From Lysinibacillus xylanilyticus (GTDB taxonomy: Bacteria > Bacillota > Bacilli > Bacillales_A > Planococcaceae), in contig NZ_LFXJ01000005.1 of the NCBI RefSeq assembly GCF_001183605.1, positions 310,001 to 374,000 on the forward strand: a DNA stretch of 64,000 nt. Reading direction: 5' to 3'. Numbering within the stretch: position 1 is the stretch's first letter; each line of letters starts with the position of its first letter. Below the pieces are notes generated by a model, which was given only the letters and a program-made list of their open reading frames with translations, ran no database searches and was not told the origin of the DNA. This document shows, in pieces, positions 20,127 to 29,603 of the stretch. Position numbers and translations under genes: made by a program.

Positions 20127-20152
20127 AACTTGGTAAAATATCCAAGTTTTTT
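20127..20152 (+). terminator. Rho-independent terminator of a short transcript
   Basis: AACTTGG / TCCAAGTT stem with TAAAATA loop followed by TTTTTC. Together with the promoter at 20007 it would define an RNA of roughly 110 bases. Confidence 0.6.
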
Positions 20153-20193
20153 CTTGGTTTCTCTCTTCTACTAATCACATCAAAAAAACTGAT

Positions 20194-20300
20194 TTAACGA
20201 CTCACTGCATAGTTAATCCCGATATGCTTGTGATACTTTTTAACTATTCTACGGTATTTCCCTTCCTTTTTCGCTAAATTAATTCCTTCACATTGACGAA
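20194..20300 (-). pseudogene. C-terminal remnant of a serine recombinase (resolvase) gene
   Basis: On the minus strand GINLAKKEGKYRRIVKKYHK is followed by HIGINYAVSR-stop. This fits the segment after the E-helix of Tn552/Tn917-type resolvases (GI..AKKEGKYKGR..KYHxNHxGMNYA). No catalytic domain is left and the upstream frame is broken. It suggests a former transposon next to rph. Confidence 0.5.
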
Positions 20301-20827
20301 TTCAAATATTGAAATCACGCTCTAAAGGATTACTCCACCCATAACGTCATTATAAATTGGCTATAAAGATTATCTTGCCACAAACAGGTGCTTAACTTGA
20401 ATTAGGTTTAAGCAATGATCTTCAACAAAACCACATAATAAAAATAATATGATATTCCATTAGAAGGCATGATTTGTGAAGGACGTAGGTAGAAAAAGAT
20501 CAAAATTTTTTATAAAACTGATAATTAAATCGTGTGAATAAGAATCCATTTTGATCAATCTTTTTTTCAAAATGGATTCTTTTTATTTATCTTAAATACT
20601 GGTGGTGTGGAATTTTTGATCAAACTTTATTTCAAAGCAACGCTATCAAAGACGGATAGGACCTTTTTCTTCATTAGATAAATGCCAGCTAAGGAACTCT
20701 CACACCTTTTAGGGAGGAGATGGATGACCAAACCACTTATCCCGTCTAAACGACCAGTCATCGAAAATCCATTTACATAACTAGATGAAAATTTTATAGT
20801 AAAAACGGAAGAAAGGATTGTGATGAT
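20301..20827. other. Interval before the LytTR operon
   Basis: Contains a terminator (20541-20586). It also holds a possible 18-codon frame MTKPLIPSKRPVIENPFT (20723-20779) behind GGGAGGAGATGG, which I do not recognise and list only as a possibility. No other gene seen. Confidence 0.4.
20541..20586 (+). terminator. Rho-independent terminator
   Basis: AGAATCCATTTT / AAAATGGATTCT stem followed by TTTTTATTT. Confidence 0.75.
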
Positions 20828-21268
20828 ATGAAGGTAGAAGTGTCGATTGACCCGGCATGCAAAGAGCCAAAAGTTATTATTCACACAGATAAAATGACCG
20901 ATGAAATAGAGAATATCATGCAGTGTATCACTTCCACTGAAATGAACACATTATCGGTTTTATCACATAGAGGTGTTGAATTTATTAACTGTGGGGACAT
21001 TGTGCGCATTTATACGGAACAAAAGAAAGTTTTTGTTCAAACGATGGTTAGTATATACAATGTACGCTTTCGCTTGTACGAGCTTGAAGAAAAGCTGAAT
21101 ACACAGATGTTTGTACGTATTTCAAATGCTGAAATTGTCAATCGAAATATGATTATACATATGGATATAAGCAAGACAGGAACAATCGGGGTTGAGCTAA
21201 AAGGCGGGATTAAAACATACGCTTCAAGGCGCTATGTAACAAAAATTAAGAAGCAATTAGGGTTTTGA
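20828..21268 (+). CDS. LytTR-family transcriptional regulator (stand-alone)
   Basis: 146 residues. An N-terminal ~45-residue segment is followed by a LytTR DNA-binding domain (~50-145), including VEFINCGDIVRIYTEQKKVF and MFVRISNAEIVNRNMI. There is no receiver domain. Such proteins are normally encoded with a DUF3021 membrane protein, present here as the next gene one base on. The pair is thought to act as a membrane-controlled regulator/inhibitor system. GAAAGGATTGTGAT precedes the ATG. It probably controls the ABC genes that follow (inference). Confidence 0.85.
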   Translation: MKVEVSIDPACKEPKVIIHTDKMTDEIENIMQCITSTEMNTLSVLSHRGVEFINCGDIVRIYTEQKKVFVQTMVSIYNVRFRLYELEEKLNTQMFVRISNAEIVNRNMIIHMDISKTGTIGVELKGGIKTYASRRYVTKIKKQLGF

Positions 21269-21269
21269 G

Positions 21270-21731
21270 GTGAAAAACATGCGAAAAGACATATTAATTC
21301 GGATTATAGGTGGATTTGTCATTGGGGTTGTAATTGGGCAAGTAGTACAATTTTTTGTATCAAAGGGGATAGCGCAAGGGAGTTACGCTTGGGTAGTTCC
21401 CGAATTTCGAGCGTTATTTACAAATGAAATATTCGCAATTATTACTCAAGTTTTGTTGACTGGTTTGATTGGGATAACTTTCGCTTTAGCTGCACTATTT
21501 TTTGAAATAGCAAGATGGGGAATGTTGAAGCAGTATATTGTGCACTTTTTTGTAACGGCAATTATTTGGATACCGATTGTGATGATTTTATGGATGCCGA
21601 AAACAGTGGCTAATGTTTGTTCGTTATTAGCAAGTTTCTTAGGAACATATGTCGTGACTTGGCTATTTCAATATAAGCTTTCAAAGCGTGATATTGAAAA
21701 AATAAATGCAATGTTAACAAAAGAGAGGTGA
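21270..21731 (+). CDS. DUF3021 membrane protein, putative partner of the LytTR regulator
   Basis: 153 residues with four membrane helices: IRIIGGFVIGVVIGQVVQFF, IITQVLLTGLIGITFALAALFF, YIVHFFVTAIIWIPIVMIL and VCSLLASFLGTYVVTWLF. The C-terminus is short and charged. Position and topology fit DUF3021. The GTG start at 21270 is one base after the previous stop; an ATG three codons on (21279) is an alternative, with GAGGTG as ribosome binding site. Confidence 0.82.
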   Translation: MKNMRKDILIRIIGGFVIGVVIGQVVQFFVSKGIAQGSYAWVVPEFRALFTNEIFAIITQVLLTGLIGITFALAALFFEIARWGMLKQYIVHFFVTAIIWIPIVMILWMPKTVANVCSLLASFLGTYVVTWLFQYKLSKRDIEKINAMLTKER

Positions 21732-21736
21732 GGCAC

Positions 21737-22462
21737 ATGACAATTGAAATTGACGGCTTAACAAAGCAGTATAAGGAACATGTAGTAGTGGATCAGTTAT
21801 CTTTAAATATAAAAATGGGGGAATTCTTTGCACTTCTCGGCCAAAATGCTGCCGGGAAGACGACAACGATTAAAATGCTTTGTGGACTTTTATCACCAAC
21901 AGCTGGAGATGCCCTTTTGGATGGTGAAAGTATTGTTCATCATCAGGTCGCTGCTAAAAAGAAATTAAACATTTCTCCGCAGGAAACAGCAGTTGCACCG
22001 AATTTGACGGTATTCGAAAATTTGCTATTAATGGGCCGGATTTATGGGTGCTCAAAAACAGAGGCAAAGAAACGAGCAAGCGCACAAATGAATTTATTTG
22101 GTTTGACTCCTCGTCAGTCCAATAAAGCCAAAACGTTATCGGGCGGTTATAAGCGTCGATTAAGTGTTGCGATGGCTATGATGTCTAATCCGAAAATACT
22201 CTTTTTAGATGAACCAACATTAGGTATGGATGTACGTGCACGCCGTGATCTATGGAAAATACTAAATCAATTAAAAGGTCAAGTAACGATTGTATTAACG
22301 ACTCATTACTTAGAAGAAGTCGAGATGCTGGCAGATCGTGTGGGAATTATGCATCGGGGCAGATTACGCACTCTTGGTACAGTCCAGCAATTAAAACATG
22401 AAACAAAAAAGAATTCTTTAGAAGATGTATTTTTAGAGCTTACAGAGGAGGGGGCACTTTGA
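21737..22462 (+). CDS. ABC transporter ATP-binding protein
   Basis: About 241 residues with Walker A GQNAAGKTT (Ala in place of the usual Gly/Ser), signature LSGGYKRRLSVAM, Walker B ILFLDEPTLGMDV and switch His in TTHYLEE. GAGAGGTGAGGCAC precedes the ATG; a GTG three codons earlier overlaps the DUF3021 stop. It forms the exporter ATPase with the next gene, to which it is translationally coupled. Confidence 0.88.
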   Translation: MTIEIDGLTKQYKEHVVVDQLSLNIKMGEFFALLGQNAAGKTTTIKMLCGLLSPTAGDALLDGESIVHHQVAAKKKLNISPQETAVAPNLTVFENLLLMGRIYGCSKTEAKKRASAQMNLFGLTPRQSNKAKTLSGGYKRRLSVAMAMMSNPKILFLDEPTLGMDVRARRDLWKILNQLKGQVTIVLTTHYLEEVEMLADRVGIMHRGRLRTLGTVQQLKHETKKNSLEDVFLELTEEGAL

Positions 22463-23190
22463 AAGCAAGTGTATTTGCAACAAGAAATCATAAGGAAATA
22501 GTACGTGATCCATTAACACTCCTTTTTGGTATGGGCTTGCCAATGCTTCTTATGTGGCTGTTTTCTGTCATGCAAAAAAATATGCCGTTCGCATTATATG
22601 AAATTAGTAATCTCACACCAGGAGTTATTGTTTTTAGTTTCTCATTTCTCACTCTTCTTTCTGGTATGTTATTAGGCAAGGATAAAAGCTCATCGTTTTT
22701 AATGCGGATATTTGCTTCTCCTTTGTCAGCAAGTGATTATATTTTGGGTTATGTCCTGCCTCTGCTACCGATTGCATTATTGCAAATCATTTTCTGTATA
22801 CTTGCTGCTGTATTTTTAGGCTTGTCCTTGAATATATCTGTCCTTTTAATGGTAGGCGTACTTATTGTAATCTCTTTATTGTATATAGGATTTGGTTTAT
22901 TACTTGGAACAATTTTTACGGATAAGCAAGTAGGAGGTATCTTTGCGATATTTGTCAATTTATCAACGTGGTTTAGTGGTACTTGGTTTGAGCCTGACAT
23001 GATAGGGGGAACATTTCAATCTATCACGCAATTTTTGCCCTTTGTCCATGCTGTTAATGCGGCACGTGCAGTACTAAGTGGAGCATATTCAGATGTTTTC
23101 GTCCCGCTCTCTATCGTTTTAGGTTATACGGTCTTTATTTTCATGATCGCAATCCTGTTATTTCAACGTAAGATACGGGGGCAGAGCTAA
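22459..23190 (+). CDS. ABC-2 type transporter permease
   Basis: 243 residues with six membrane helices and the typical late loop GGTFQSITQFLPFVHAVNAAR. The TTG start overlaps the preceding stop (TTGA), behind GAGGAGGGGG. Last gene of the LytTR-DUF3021-ABC operon. This arrangement is frequent in Firmicutes and often linked to drug or peptide export; the substrate is unknown. Confidence 0.87.
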   Translation: MKASVFATRNHKEIVRDPLTLLFGMGLPMLLMWLFSVMQKNMPFALYEISNLTPGVIVFSFSFLTLLSGMLLGKDKSSSFLMRIFASPLSASDYILGYVLPLLPIALLQIIFCILAAVFLGLSLNISVLLMVGVLIVISLLYIGFGLLLGTIFTDKQVGGIFAIFVNLSTWFSGTWFEPDMIGGTFQSITQFLPFVHAVNAARAVLSGAYSDVFVPLSIVLGYTVFIFMIAILLFQRKIRGQS

Positions 23191-23419
23191 AATTTAACTT
23201 CTTTCAGCAAATGTCATTTGTAGCGACAGCGTAGCGGGCAGTTACAGATGTTTTATGTAACGTAAGTGAAACGGCAGTTACAGAATTCTGCCACCTCTAT
23301 AGGTGGTGAGATGAATCAGGATATAAGCTACATTTCAGTATATGTCCAAACACCAGCTGGAATTAAGGAACTCAGTCTAAGAGCGCCACGCCCTGTGGCA
23401 ACGACTGAGTGACCAACAT

Positions 23420-23590
23420 CTTATTGTTGCCGCTGTCACTTCGCTTTCGTGCAGATGAAACCCTTTTGCTGTCGCTTCGCTTTTGCGCAGACAAAAACAA
23501 GCTGTTGCCGCTGCGTTAGCACTACTCTTTCGCGCAAAAAACATCTGCTGCTGCCGCTGCGTTAGCACTACGCTTTCGCGCAAAAAACAT
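23420..23590. repeat. Four degenerate GCCGCTTCGCTTTCGC-type units
   Basis: Units of about 40-48 bases (TTGCCGCTGTCACTTCGC..., TTGCTGTCGCTTCGC..., and two with GCCGCTGCGTTAGCACTA). They share the core seen at 60368-60489 and 775-800; the last two are almost identical to each other. Confidence 0.65.
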
Positions 23591-23591
23591 C

Positions 23592-23645
23592 TGCTGGCCT
23601 AAGCACAAAGCCGATTCTGGACGCAATTTTGCCGAGGAATAATTG
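23592..23645. repeat. Inverted copy of the 6464-6600 interspersed repeat
   Basis: AAGCACAAAGCCGATTCTGG and ACGCAATTTTGCCGAGG are the reverse complement, with few changes, of the start of the repeat at 6464. Confidence 0.65.
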
Positions 23646-23706
23646 ATTTTTTAGTAGGATTTTCAGGAAATCTCTCGAATTATTTAAGTATAAAGGGGGA
23701 GAGTGT

Positions 23707-24615
23707 ATGAATAGTTTACCGATTATAGTAGCTCCGATGTTTTTAGTTTCTAACCCAAAGATGGTTATTGAAGCTAGTAGAGCAGGGGCTATAGGTTCTT
23801 TTCCATTATTAAATGCAAGACCCGCTTCAGCATGTGCTGAGTGGCTTGAAGAAATAAAAGAGGCGCTATCTACTGAGCAATGGGCAGTCAACTTTATATG
23901 TCACCCTGTAGCGAATACACGTTTTGAGGAAGATTTACAGTTAATTGAACAATTCCAGCCACCAATTGTCATTACTTCATTAGGTAATCCAAAGAGAGTT
24001 ATAGACATTGTTCATGGCTATGGGGGGAAGGTCTATGCAGATGTTGCGAACGTCAAGCATGCTAAAAACTCTGCTGCCATAGGTGTAGACGGACTAATCC
24101 TTGTTTGTGCAGGGGCTGGTGGGCATGGCGGGCAACTGAGCCCATTTGGTTTTGTATCTGCGGTAAAGAAATTCTTTACGGGGACAATCATTTTATCAGG
24201 CTCCATTTCTAGCGGTGCAGACGTATTAGCTGCTCAAATAATGGGAGCAGACTATGCCTATATGGGTACTCGTTTTTTAGCTTGTGATGAAGGAAATGCA
24301 CCTGAGGAGTACAAAAATATGGTGTTTGAAAGTGATACCTCTGATATTTTATATACCGATGCTTTTAGCGGTGTCCATGTTAATGTGTTAATTCCATCCT
24401 TATTAAAGGAAGGCATTGATCCAGCGACATTGAAGCCAAGAGAGGATATTGATTTAACACACCTTGTAAATGTCAAGGCATGGCGAGATATTTGGTCTGC
24501 TGGACATGGCATCACTAACATTGTCAAACGAGAGTCAGTTCGTGAAATACTTGAAACATTGGAAGATGAGTACGAGAAAGCAAAGCAGCAAATAATTTCT
24601 GTACAGCTATTGTAA
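23707..24615 (+). CDS. Nitronate monooxygenase-family flavoprotein (NMO/2-nitropropane dioxygenase type)
   Basis: 302 residues, TIM-barrel FMN protein. Visible motifs: IIVAPMFLVSNPKMVIEASRAGAIGSFP at the N-terminus, CAGAGGHGGQLSPF (catalytic His region) around residue 137, and GSISSGADVLAAQIMGADYAYMGTRFLA for FMN phosphate binding. The family oxidises alkyl nitronates, or includes FabK-like enoyl reductases; the exact substrate is not readable. AAAGGGGGAGAGTGT precedes the ATG. Monocistronic. A second, different family member lies at 28538. Confidence 0.82.
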   Translation: MNSLPIIVAPMFLVSNPKMVIEASRAGAIGSFPLLNARPASACAEWLEEIKEALSTEQWAVNFICHPVANTRFEEDLQLIEQFQPPIVITSLGNPKRVIDIVHGYGGKVYADVANVKHAKNSAAIGVDGLILVCAGAGGHGGQLSPFGFVSAVKKFFTGTIILSGSISSGADVLAAQIMGADYAYMGTRFLACDEGNAPEEYKNMVFESDTSDILYTDAFSGVHVNVLIPSLLKEGIDPATLKPREDIDLTHLVNVKAWRDIWSAGHGITNIVKRESVREILETLEDEYEKAKQQIISVQLL

Positions 24616-24623
24616 AAACTATA

Positions 24624-24671
24624 AAAAAGGGCAAGTCCAACTGATGCAATTAGTTGGACTTGCTCTTTAAT
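24624..24671. terminator. Bidirectional terminator
   Basis: AAAGGGCAAGTCCAACT / AGTTGGACTTGCTCTTT between the convergent NMO gene and yqhQ. Confidence 0.85.
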
Positions 24672-24673
24672 TT

Positions 24674-25606
24674 TTAATCATGATTTAAAGTTGCCGCGAT
24701 TTCTGGTTGTTGCTCAACTTGAAGCAACTTATTGAAGGATGCGATGGCTACTTCTACTTGGTCGTCCTTAGGTTCACGTGTTGTCAGTAATTGCAGCCAT
24801 AAGCCTGGATAGCCAAGGAAGCGTAACACGGGAATATTACGGCATGCATTTGTCGCTTGAAGTACTTCAAATGATATACCAAGAACAACTGGAATTAATA
24901 GAATACGGTCCAAGAGGCGTAACCAAAGTGGATCAGTTGGCACGAAGAAATATAAAAACATGCCTACGAATACAGTGAACAGCATAAAACTACTACCGCA
25001 ACGATAGTGTAAGCGTGATTGTGCTTGCACATTTTCCACTGTTACGTCCATCCCAGCTTCATAGCAATTTATAACCTTATGTTCTGCACCATGATATTGG
25101 AACACTCGTTTAATTAGTGGAGTTAAAGATATAAAATATAAATAGGTTAGTAGTAAAATTAGCTTAATGCCACTTTCAAGTAAAATTTGACCGGTTTTGC
25201 CCTCTATCCATTTAGAGAAAAAATCCGCAATAAATACTGGAATTAGTGTAAAGGCAAATTTACCAAATAAAAAGGAAAGAATACCCACGACTGCAACTCC
25301 TAAAATCATTTGAAGTCTCGAGCCTTCCTCTTTATTTTCTTCTTCCTCGCCAGGTGTAACGTCGTAACGGTCACCTGAAAACTGCATATGACGAGAGCCT
25401 AAACCAGCTGATTCAATCAGTGCTACAACGCCTCGCACCAATGGAATTTTTTTAAGCTTTTGTAAAATAGGATTTTGAACTTTTTTGTAATGATAATAAT
25501 CAATGGAATCATCGTTACGGCGAATTGCAGTAATCGTATGTTCCTTTCCGCCGAACATTACACCCTCTAATTGTGCTTGTCCCCCGTAAACAGGTGAATT
25601 GCTCAA
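24674..25606 (-). CDS. yqhQ: YqhQ, DUF1385 membrane protein
   Basis: About 310 residues. N-terminal DUF1385 signature PVYGGQAQLEGVMFGGKEH, then four to five membrane helices, with VFQYHGAEHKVINCYEAG and SRLHYRCGSSFMLF in the second half (conserved His/Cys). I choose the TTG at 25604-25606 because family members begin a few residues before PVYGGQ and GAGAGTGGTG lies upstream. The ATG at 25645 adds 13 residues and lacks a ribosome binding site. Function unknown; position upstream and divergent from yqhR/aroQ matches B. subtilis. Confidence 0.85.
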   Translation of the reverse strand: MSNSPVYGGQAQLEGVMFGGKEHTITAIRRNDDSIDYYHYKKVQNPILQKLKKIPLVRGVVALIESAGLGSRHMQFSGDRYDVTPGEEEENKEEGSRLQMILGVAVVGILSFLFGKFAFTLIPVFIADFFSKWIEGKTGQILLESGIKLILLLTYLYFISLTPLIKRVFQYHGAEHKVINCYEAGMDVTVENVQAQSRLHYRCGSSFMLFTVFVGMFLYFFVPTDPLWLRLLDRILLIPVVLGISFEVLQATNACRNIPVLRFLGYPGLWLQLLTTREPKDDQVEVAIASFNKLLQVEQQPEIAATLNHD

Positions 25607-25777
25607 GGCTAACACCACTCTCTTTTTATATTTCAACTGTACCATTGTACTAAATTTAGTGATAAACCTCTAGAGTTACGCATAGTAAAATTTCTAAATG
25701 GTTACACTAATCGTATAGTTCAGGAAATGATTAGCATTAGAAAATAGACTCGTGGTACAAGTTAGGAGGACTTTTGC

Positions 25778-26203
25778 TTGAAAGTAGCTAGTATAACATC
25801 GCTCGTCAGTGCACTTGTTTTAGCATTGTGTTTAAAGGGGCTTCAATACTTTCATCTCATTAAATGGAATCCAATAGGTTTTTATAAGAAATGGGATTTA
25901 TTCGAAGGTAGTTCAAAACTATTTCAATGGAGCTTTTTCATCCTAGTCTTATTTTTTATTGGATTTGTGTTATATATTACGTTGAGATATGTCTATATAA
26001 TCCCAGCTGTGCTATCTTCTTTTTTGCTCGGCCTTTTTTTGTCCATCACGTTAGAATGGATTGTTCTTGATTTGCCTTTACAATCTTCTTCTTTTAAAAA
26101 ACTATCGATCCCTTTCATAGTCATTGTTATTTGTCTATTACGTTTCTTGCTTGAAACTGCGAATTTTCATCAAAAGGAGCACACAGCACAAAAAGGAAAT
26201 TAG
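25778..26203 (+). CDS. yqhR: YqhR-like membrane protein
   Basis: 141 residues with four hydrophobic helices (SITSLVSALVLALCLKGLQY, WSFFILVLFFIGFVLYITL, IIPAVLSSFLLGLFLSITLEWIVLDL, IPFIVIVICLLRFLL). Assigned on topology and its position between yqhQ and aroQ; function unknown. TTG start behind GGAGGACTTTTGC. Confidence 0.75.
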   Translation: MKVASITSLVSALVLALCLKGLQYFHLIKWNPIGFYKKWDLFEGSSKLFQWSFFILVLFFIGFVLYITLRYVYIIPAVLSSFLLGLFLSITLEWIVLDLPLQSSSFKKLSIPFIVIVICLLRFLLETANFHQKEHTAQKGN

Positions 26204-26263
26204 TTGCTGTATGCGCCTTGTATGATAAAATAATGGCAAGTACATAGAAAGAGGCGAATATGC

Positions 26264-26698
26264 GTGAAGTTATTATGTTTGAATGGACCTAATTTAAATC
26301 GACTAGGTAAACGAGAGCCACATATATATGGTTATGAGACATTAGAAGATGTGAAAAATAATGTTCAGAATCTTGCGGTATCTTTAGGCGCCACTGTCGA
26401 GTTTCGTCAATCTAATCATGAAGGGGTACTTGTTGATTGGGTGCATGAAGCAGAGGACGAAAAATATGATGGTATAATCTTTAATCCCGGTGCATATACC
26501 CATACAAGCATTGCGTTACATGATGCAATAGCAGGGATTTCTGTGCCGGTTATAGAAGTACATATTTCAAATATCCATAAACGTGAGGCTTTCCGTCATC
26601 ATTCTTATCTCGCTCCGGCATGCCTTGGTCAAATTAGTGGACTAGGTACGAAAGGCTATGAACTGGCACTACGCACATTTATCGAGAGGGAGAATTGA
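26264..26698 (+). CDS. aroQ: Type II 3-dehydroquinate dehydratase
   Basis: 144 residues; converts 3-dehydroquinate to 3-dehydroshikimate in the shikimate pathway as a cytosolic dodecamer. Motifs: LNGPNLNRLGKREPHIYG with the catalytic Tyr in IYG, NPGAYTHTS for substrate binding and EVHISNIHKREAFRHHS with the catalytic His. GTG start behind AGAGGCGAATATGC. The next gene starts three bases after its stop, so the two are coupled. Confidence 0.95.
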   Translation: MKLLCLNGPNLNRLGKREPHIYGYETLEDVKNNVQNLAVSLGATVEFRQSNHEGVLVDWVHEAEDEKYDGIIFNPGAYTHTSIALHDAIAGISVPVIEVHISNIHKREAFRHHSYLAPACLGQISGLGTKGYELALRTFIEREN

Positions 26699-26700
26699 TT

Positions 26701-27762
26701 ATGTTGAAATTACAAAAGCTACGTAAGGCACTTCAGGAACAAAACATGGATGGCATTTTAATTACGAACGAGTACAATCGTCGTTATATGACTGGTTTTA
26801 CAGGAACAGCGGGCGTAGCGATTGTGTCTCAAAATGATGCTGTGTTTATCACGGATTTCCGTTATACAGAGCAAGCAGCTGCGCAAGTACAGGACTTCCG
26901 AATTGTAAAGCATGAGGCGACGATCATTGAAGAAATTGCAACACAAGTAAAAAACATGGGTATCAAATTATTGGGCTTTGAGAAAGATACTGTTAGCTAT
27001 GGCACATATGAGCTGTATAAAAATAAAATTCAAGCTGATTTAGTGCCGATTTCAGGGCTAATTGAAAAAATTCGCTTGATTAAGACGCAACAAGAGATTA
27101 ATATTATTAAGGTTGCGTGTGAAATTGCTGATCACGCATATACACATATCTTAAACTTCATTAAGCCAGGAAAAACAGAGCTTGAGGTTTCGAATGAATT
27201 AGAATTTTTCATGCGTAAACAAGGAGCAACTCAATCCTCGTTTGATACAATAGTTGCGTCTGGTCTTCGCTCAGCTTTACCACATGGTGTTGCAACGAAT
27301 AAAGTGATTGAAAAAGGCGACTTTGTCACTTTAGACTATGGGGCGCTGTACAATGGCTATATCTCGGATATTACACGTACTGTGGCAGTTGGCGAGCCAT
27401 CTGAAAAATTAGTGGATATGTATAACGCAGTACTTGCTTCCCAGCTTTTAGCACTTGAAAAGGTTGGCCCTGGCTTAACAGGGATTCAAGCAGATGCGAT
27501 TGCACGTAACTACTTAACAGAAAAGGGATATGGCGCGGCATTTGGTCATTCATTAGGACACGGGATTGGACTTGAAGTACATGAAGGCCCTGGTCTATCA
27601 ATGCGATCAGAAGCGGTGCTAGAGTCAGGTATGGCCGTAACGATTGAACCAGGAGTTTATGTACCTGGAATCGGTGGTGTTCGTATCGAGGACGATATTT
27701 TAATCACAGAGACAGGAAATGAACTACTAACTCATTCGTCAAAAGAACTTATTATTTTATAA
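26701..27762 (+). CDS. papA: Xaa-Pro aminopeptidase (M24B)
   Basis: 353 residues. Creatinase-like N-terminal domain (~1-125) and pita-bread metallopeptidase domain. Metal ligands are in [17 protein letters not shown] (two Asp), [14 protein letters not shown] (His), TIEPGVY (Glu) and GVRIEDD (Glu). It removes N-terminal residues before proline in the cytosol. I take the ATG at 26701, with GAGAGGGAG upstream; a TTG two codons earlier overlaps aroQ. It lies 17 bases before efp; the papA-efp pair is conserved in Bacilli (yqhT in B. subtilis). Confidence 0.92.
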   Translation: MLKLQKLRKALQEQNMDGILITNEYNRRYMTGFTGTAGVAIVSQNDAVFITDFRYTEQAAAQVQDFRIVKHEATIIEEIATQVKNMGIKLLGFEKDTVSYGTYELYKNKIQADLVPISGLIEKIRLIKTQQEINIIKVACEIADHAYTHILNFIKPGKTELEVSNELEFFMRKQGATQSSFDTIVASGLRSALPHGVATNKVIEKGDFVTLDYGALYNGYISDITRTVAVGEPSEKLVDMYNAVLASQLLALEKVGPGLTGIQADAIARNYLTEKGYGAAFGHSLGHGIGLEVHEGPGLSMRSEAVLESGMAVTIEPGVYVPGIGGVRIEDDILITETGNELLTHSSKELIIL

Positions 27763-27779
27763 ACTATGGAGGAACACAA

Positions 27780-28337
27780 ATGATTTCAGTAAACGATTTC
27801 CGTACTGGTCTAACAATTATTGTAGATGGCCAATTATATCGCGTGTTAGATTTCCAACACGTTAAACCAGGTAAAGGTGCTGCGTTCGTACGCTCTAAAT
27901 TACGTAACCTACGTAACGGTTCAGTAAATGAAAAAACTTTCCGTGCTGGTGAGAAAGTTGAAAAAGCACAAATCGATAACCGTAAAATGCAATACCTTTA
28001 TGCACAAGGTGACGAGCATGTTTTCATGGATTTAGAATCATATGAGCAAACTGAACTTTCTTCAGCTGCAATTGAATATGAATTAAAATTCCTAAAAGAA
28101 AACATGGAAGTTCATATTCAATCATACCAAAGTGAAATGCTAGGTGTTGAATTACCAAACACTGTTGAGCTAGAAGTAACAGAAACAGAACCTGGTATCA
28201 AAGGTGATACAGCTTCTGGTGGTACAAAACCAGCAACTCTTCAAACAGGTCTTATTGTACAAGTACCATTCTTCGTAAACCAAGGTGATAAATTAATCAT
28301 CAATACAGAAGAAGCTTCTTACGTTTCTCGTGCGTAA
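27780..28337 (+). CDS. efp: Translation elongation factor P
   Basis: 185 residues, three-domain EF-P that rescues ribosomes stalled at polyproline. The loop KPGKGAAFV places K32 at the tip, the residue modified with 5-aminopentanol in B. subtilis. C-terminal signature [11 protein letters not shown] is complete. GGAGGAACACAA precedes the ATG; terminator follows. In B. subtilis spoIIIAA comes soon after; here a nitronate monooxygenase gene intervenes. Confidence 0.96.
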   Translation: MISVNDFRTGLTIIVDGQLYRVLDFQHVKPGKGAAFVRSKLRNLRNGSVNEKTFRAGEKVEKAQIDNRKMQYLYAQGDEHVFMDLESYEQTELSSAAIEYELKFLKENMEVHIQSYQSEMLGVELPNTVELEVTETEPGIKGDTASGGTKPATLQTGLIVQVPFFVNQGDKLIINTEEASYVSRA

Positions 28338-28352
28338 TAAATAAAAACATTC

Positions 28353-28387
28353 AGCCTACTCTTTTCTAACAAAAGGGTAGGTTTTTA
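28353..28387 (+). terminator. Rho-independent terminator of efp
   Basis: GCCTACTCTTTT / AAAAGGGTAGG stem with CTAAC loop, then TTTTTA. Confidence 0.85.
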
Positions 28388-28537
28388 CTTATACATAAAA
28401 AGCTAAAGAAATCTAACTTTGTGACAATAGATAGAGAAATAGCAGCCGTTATTTCTAGTATAAAAATATGGTTCTATCATTTGGTATATGGCCATATTTG
28501 GAAGAGTTGTTTACAATAATAGTAAGGAGTGAATGCT

Positions 28538-29545
28538 ATGTTACAAACAATTTTTAAAACAACATCTCCAATAATACAGGCACCAATGGCTGGTATAACT
28601 ACGCCAAAATTTGTGGCTGCCTGTGCACAGGAAGGCATTTTAGGCTCGATTGGAGCGGGCTATTTAGATGGGGAGCAAACAAAAAACTTTATTCAGGAAG
28701 TTAAAAAGCTAACGAAAAAGCCATTTGCAGTTAATTTATTTGTACAGGAAGAGCCGCGTATTGATATTGATGTACTACAGAAAGCTCGAATGGCTTTACA
28801 ACCGTTTTATGATGAGCTTGGACTTTCACCTGTACAAAGTGTCACGTCCAAGGAAGTATTTGAAGAACAAGTACAAGCTGTTCTTGATGAAAATGTTGCC
28901 ATTTGTTCCTTTACGTTTGGCATTCCTTCAGCAGATGTTATTGATCGTTTAAAGGACAACAATGTTTATGTTATTGGAACAGCTACTACATTAGAGGAAG
29001 CAAAGCGTGTAGAGCAAGCGGGAATGCAAGCTGTTGTCCTTCAGGGTGGTGAAGCTGGTGGTCATCGTGGTTCTTTCACTGAACCTATGCAATTAATTGA
29101 TTTGCATGATTTACTGCAGCAAGTAGTAGGACAAATTTCCATACCGATTATTGCTGCTGGAGGCATTGTCACAAAGGAAGATGTAAGCAACGCACTAGCA
29201 ATTGGTGCTCAAGCGGTTCAAATCGGTACAGCTTTATTAGTAGCGGATGAGTGTGAAATTTCACCTCTTTATAAAAATGCCTTGCTTGAATCTAAAGAAC
29301 AGCAGACGACGATTACTCGTGCTTTTTCTGGTAAACCAGCAAGAGGCTTAGCGAATGGTTTTACGGAACGTATGAAGGATGCTGTTGTAGCACCTTATCC
29401 ATTGCAAAATGATCTAACTACAACTATTCGTAAAGAAAGTGCAAAACAGGGCAAAGGCGATAATTTATCGATGTGGATGGGTGAAAAGAGCTATTTAGTG
29501 AATCAATCAGGTACTGTGAAAAGCATCATTGAAAAGCTACTTTAG
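28538..29545 (+). CDS. Nitronate monooxygenase-family flavoprotein (second copy)
   Basis: 335 residues, FMN-binding TIM barrel: SPIIQAPMAGITTPKFVAAC, VVLQGGEAGGHRGSF (catalytic His loop), PIIAAGGIVTKEDVSNALAIGAQAVQIGTALL and the tail RGLANGFTERM. Closer to classical bacterial NMO (P3N-detoxifying) than the gene at 23707; they are not recent duplicates. AAGGAGTGAATGCT precedes the ATG; a GTG three codons earlier is less well placed. It sits where spoIIIAA/AB would be expected and ends in its own terminator. Confidence 0.85.
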   Translation: MLQTIFKTTSPIIQAPMAGITTPKFVAACAQEGILGSIGAGYLDGEQTKNFIQEVKKLTKKPFAVNLFVQEEPRIDIDVLQKARMALQPFYDELGLSPVQSVTSKEVFEEQVQAVLDENVAICSFTFGIPSADVIDRLKDNNVYVIGTATTLEEAKRVEQAGMQAVVLQGGEAGGHRGSFTEPMQLIDLHDLLQQVVGQISIPIIAAGGIVTKEDVSNALAIGAQAVQIGTALLVADECEISPLYKNALLESKEQQTTITRAFSGKPARGLANGFTERMKDAVVAPYPLQNDLTTTIRKESAKQGKGDNLSMWMGEKSYLVNQSGTVKSIIEKLL

Positions 29546-29553
29546 TTTCTTTC

Positions 29554-29592
29554 TGATTCCGGATGCCAATTATGCCGAGGCATCATTAATTT
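29554..29592. repeat. Partial copy of the interspersed repeat
   Basis: GATTCCGGATGCCAATTATG followed by CCGAGGCATC resembles the inverse of 6467-6500 with a short deletion. It lies just before the NMO terminator, at the boundary with the shortened spoIIIA operon. Confidence 0.5.
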
Positions 29593-29603
29593 AATAAAAA
29601 TAC

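Larger units (their letters stand above)
23191..23706. other. Gene-free interval filled by interspersed repeats
   Basis: About 515 bases hold repeat fragments only: an ACTTCTTTCAGCA piece, GGCAGTTACAGA repeats (23250-23285), four degenerate GCCGCT...TTTCGC units and an inverted copy of the 6464 repeat. Short frames read from these units are not genes. Confidence 0.7.
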
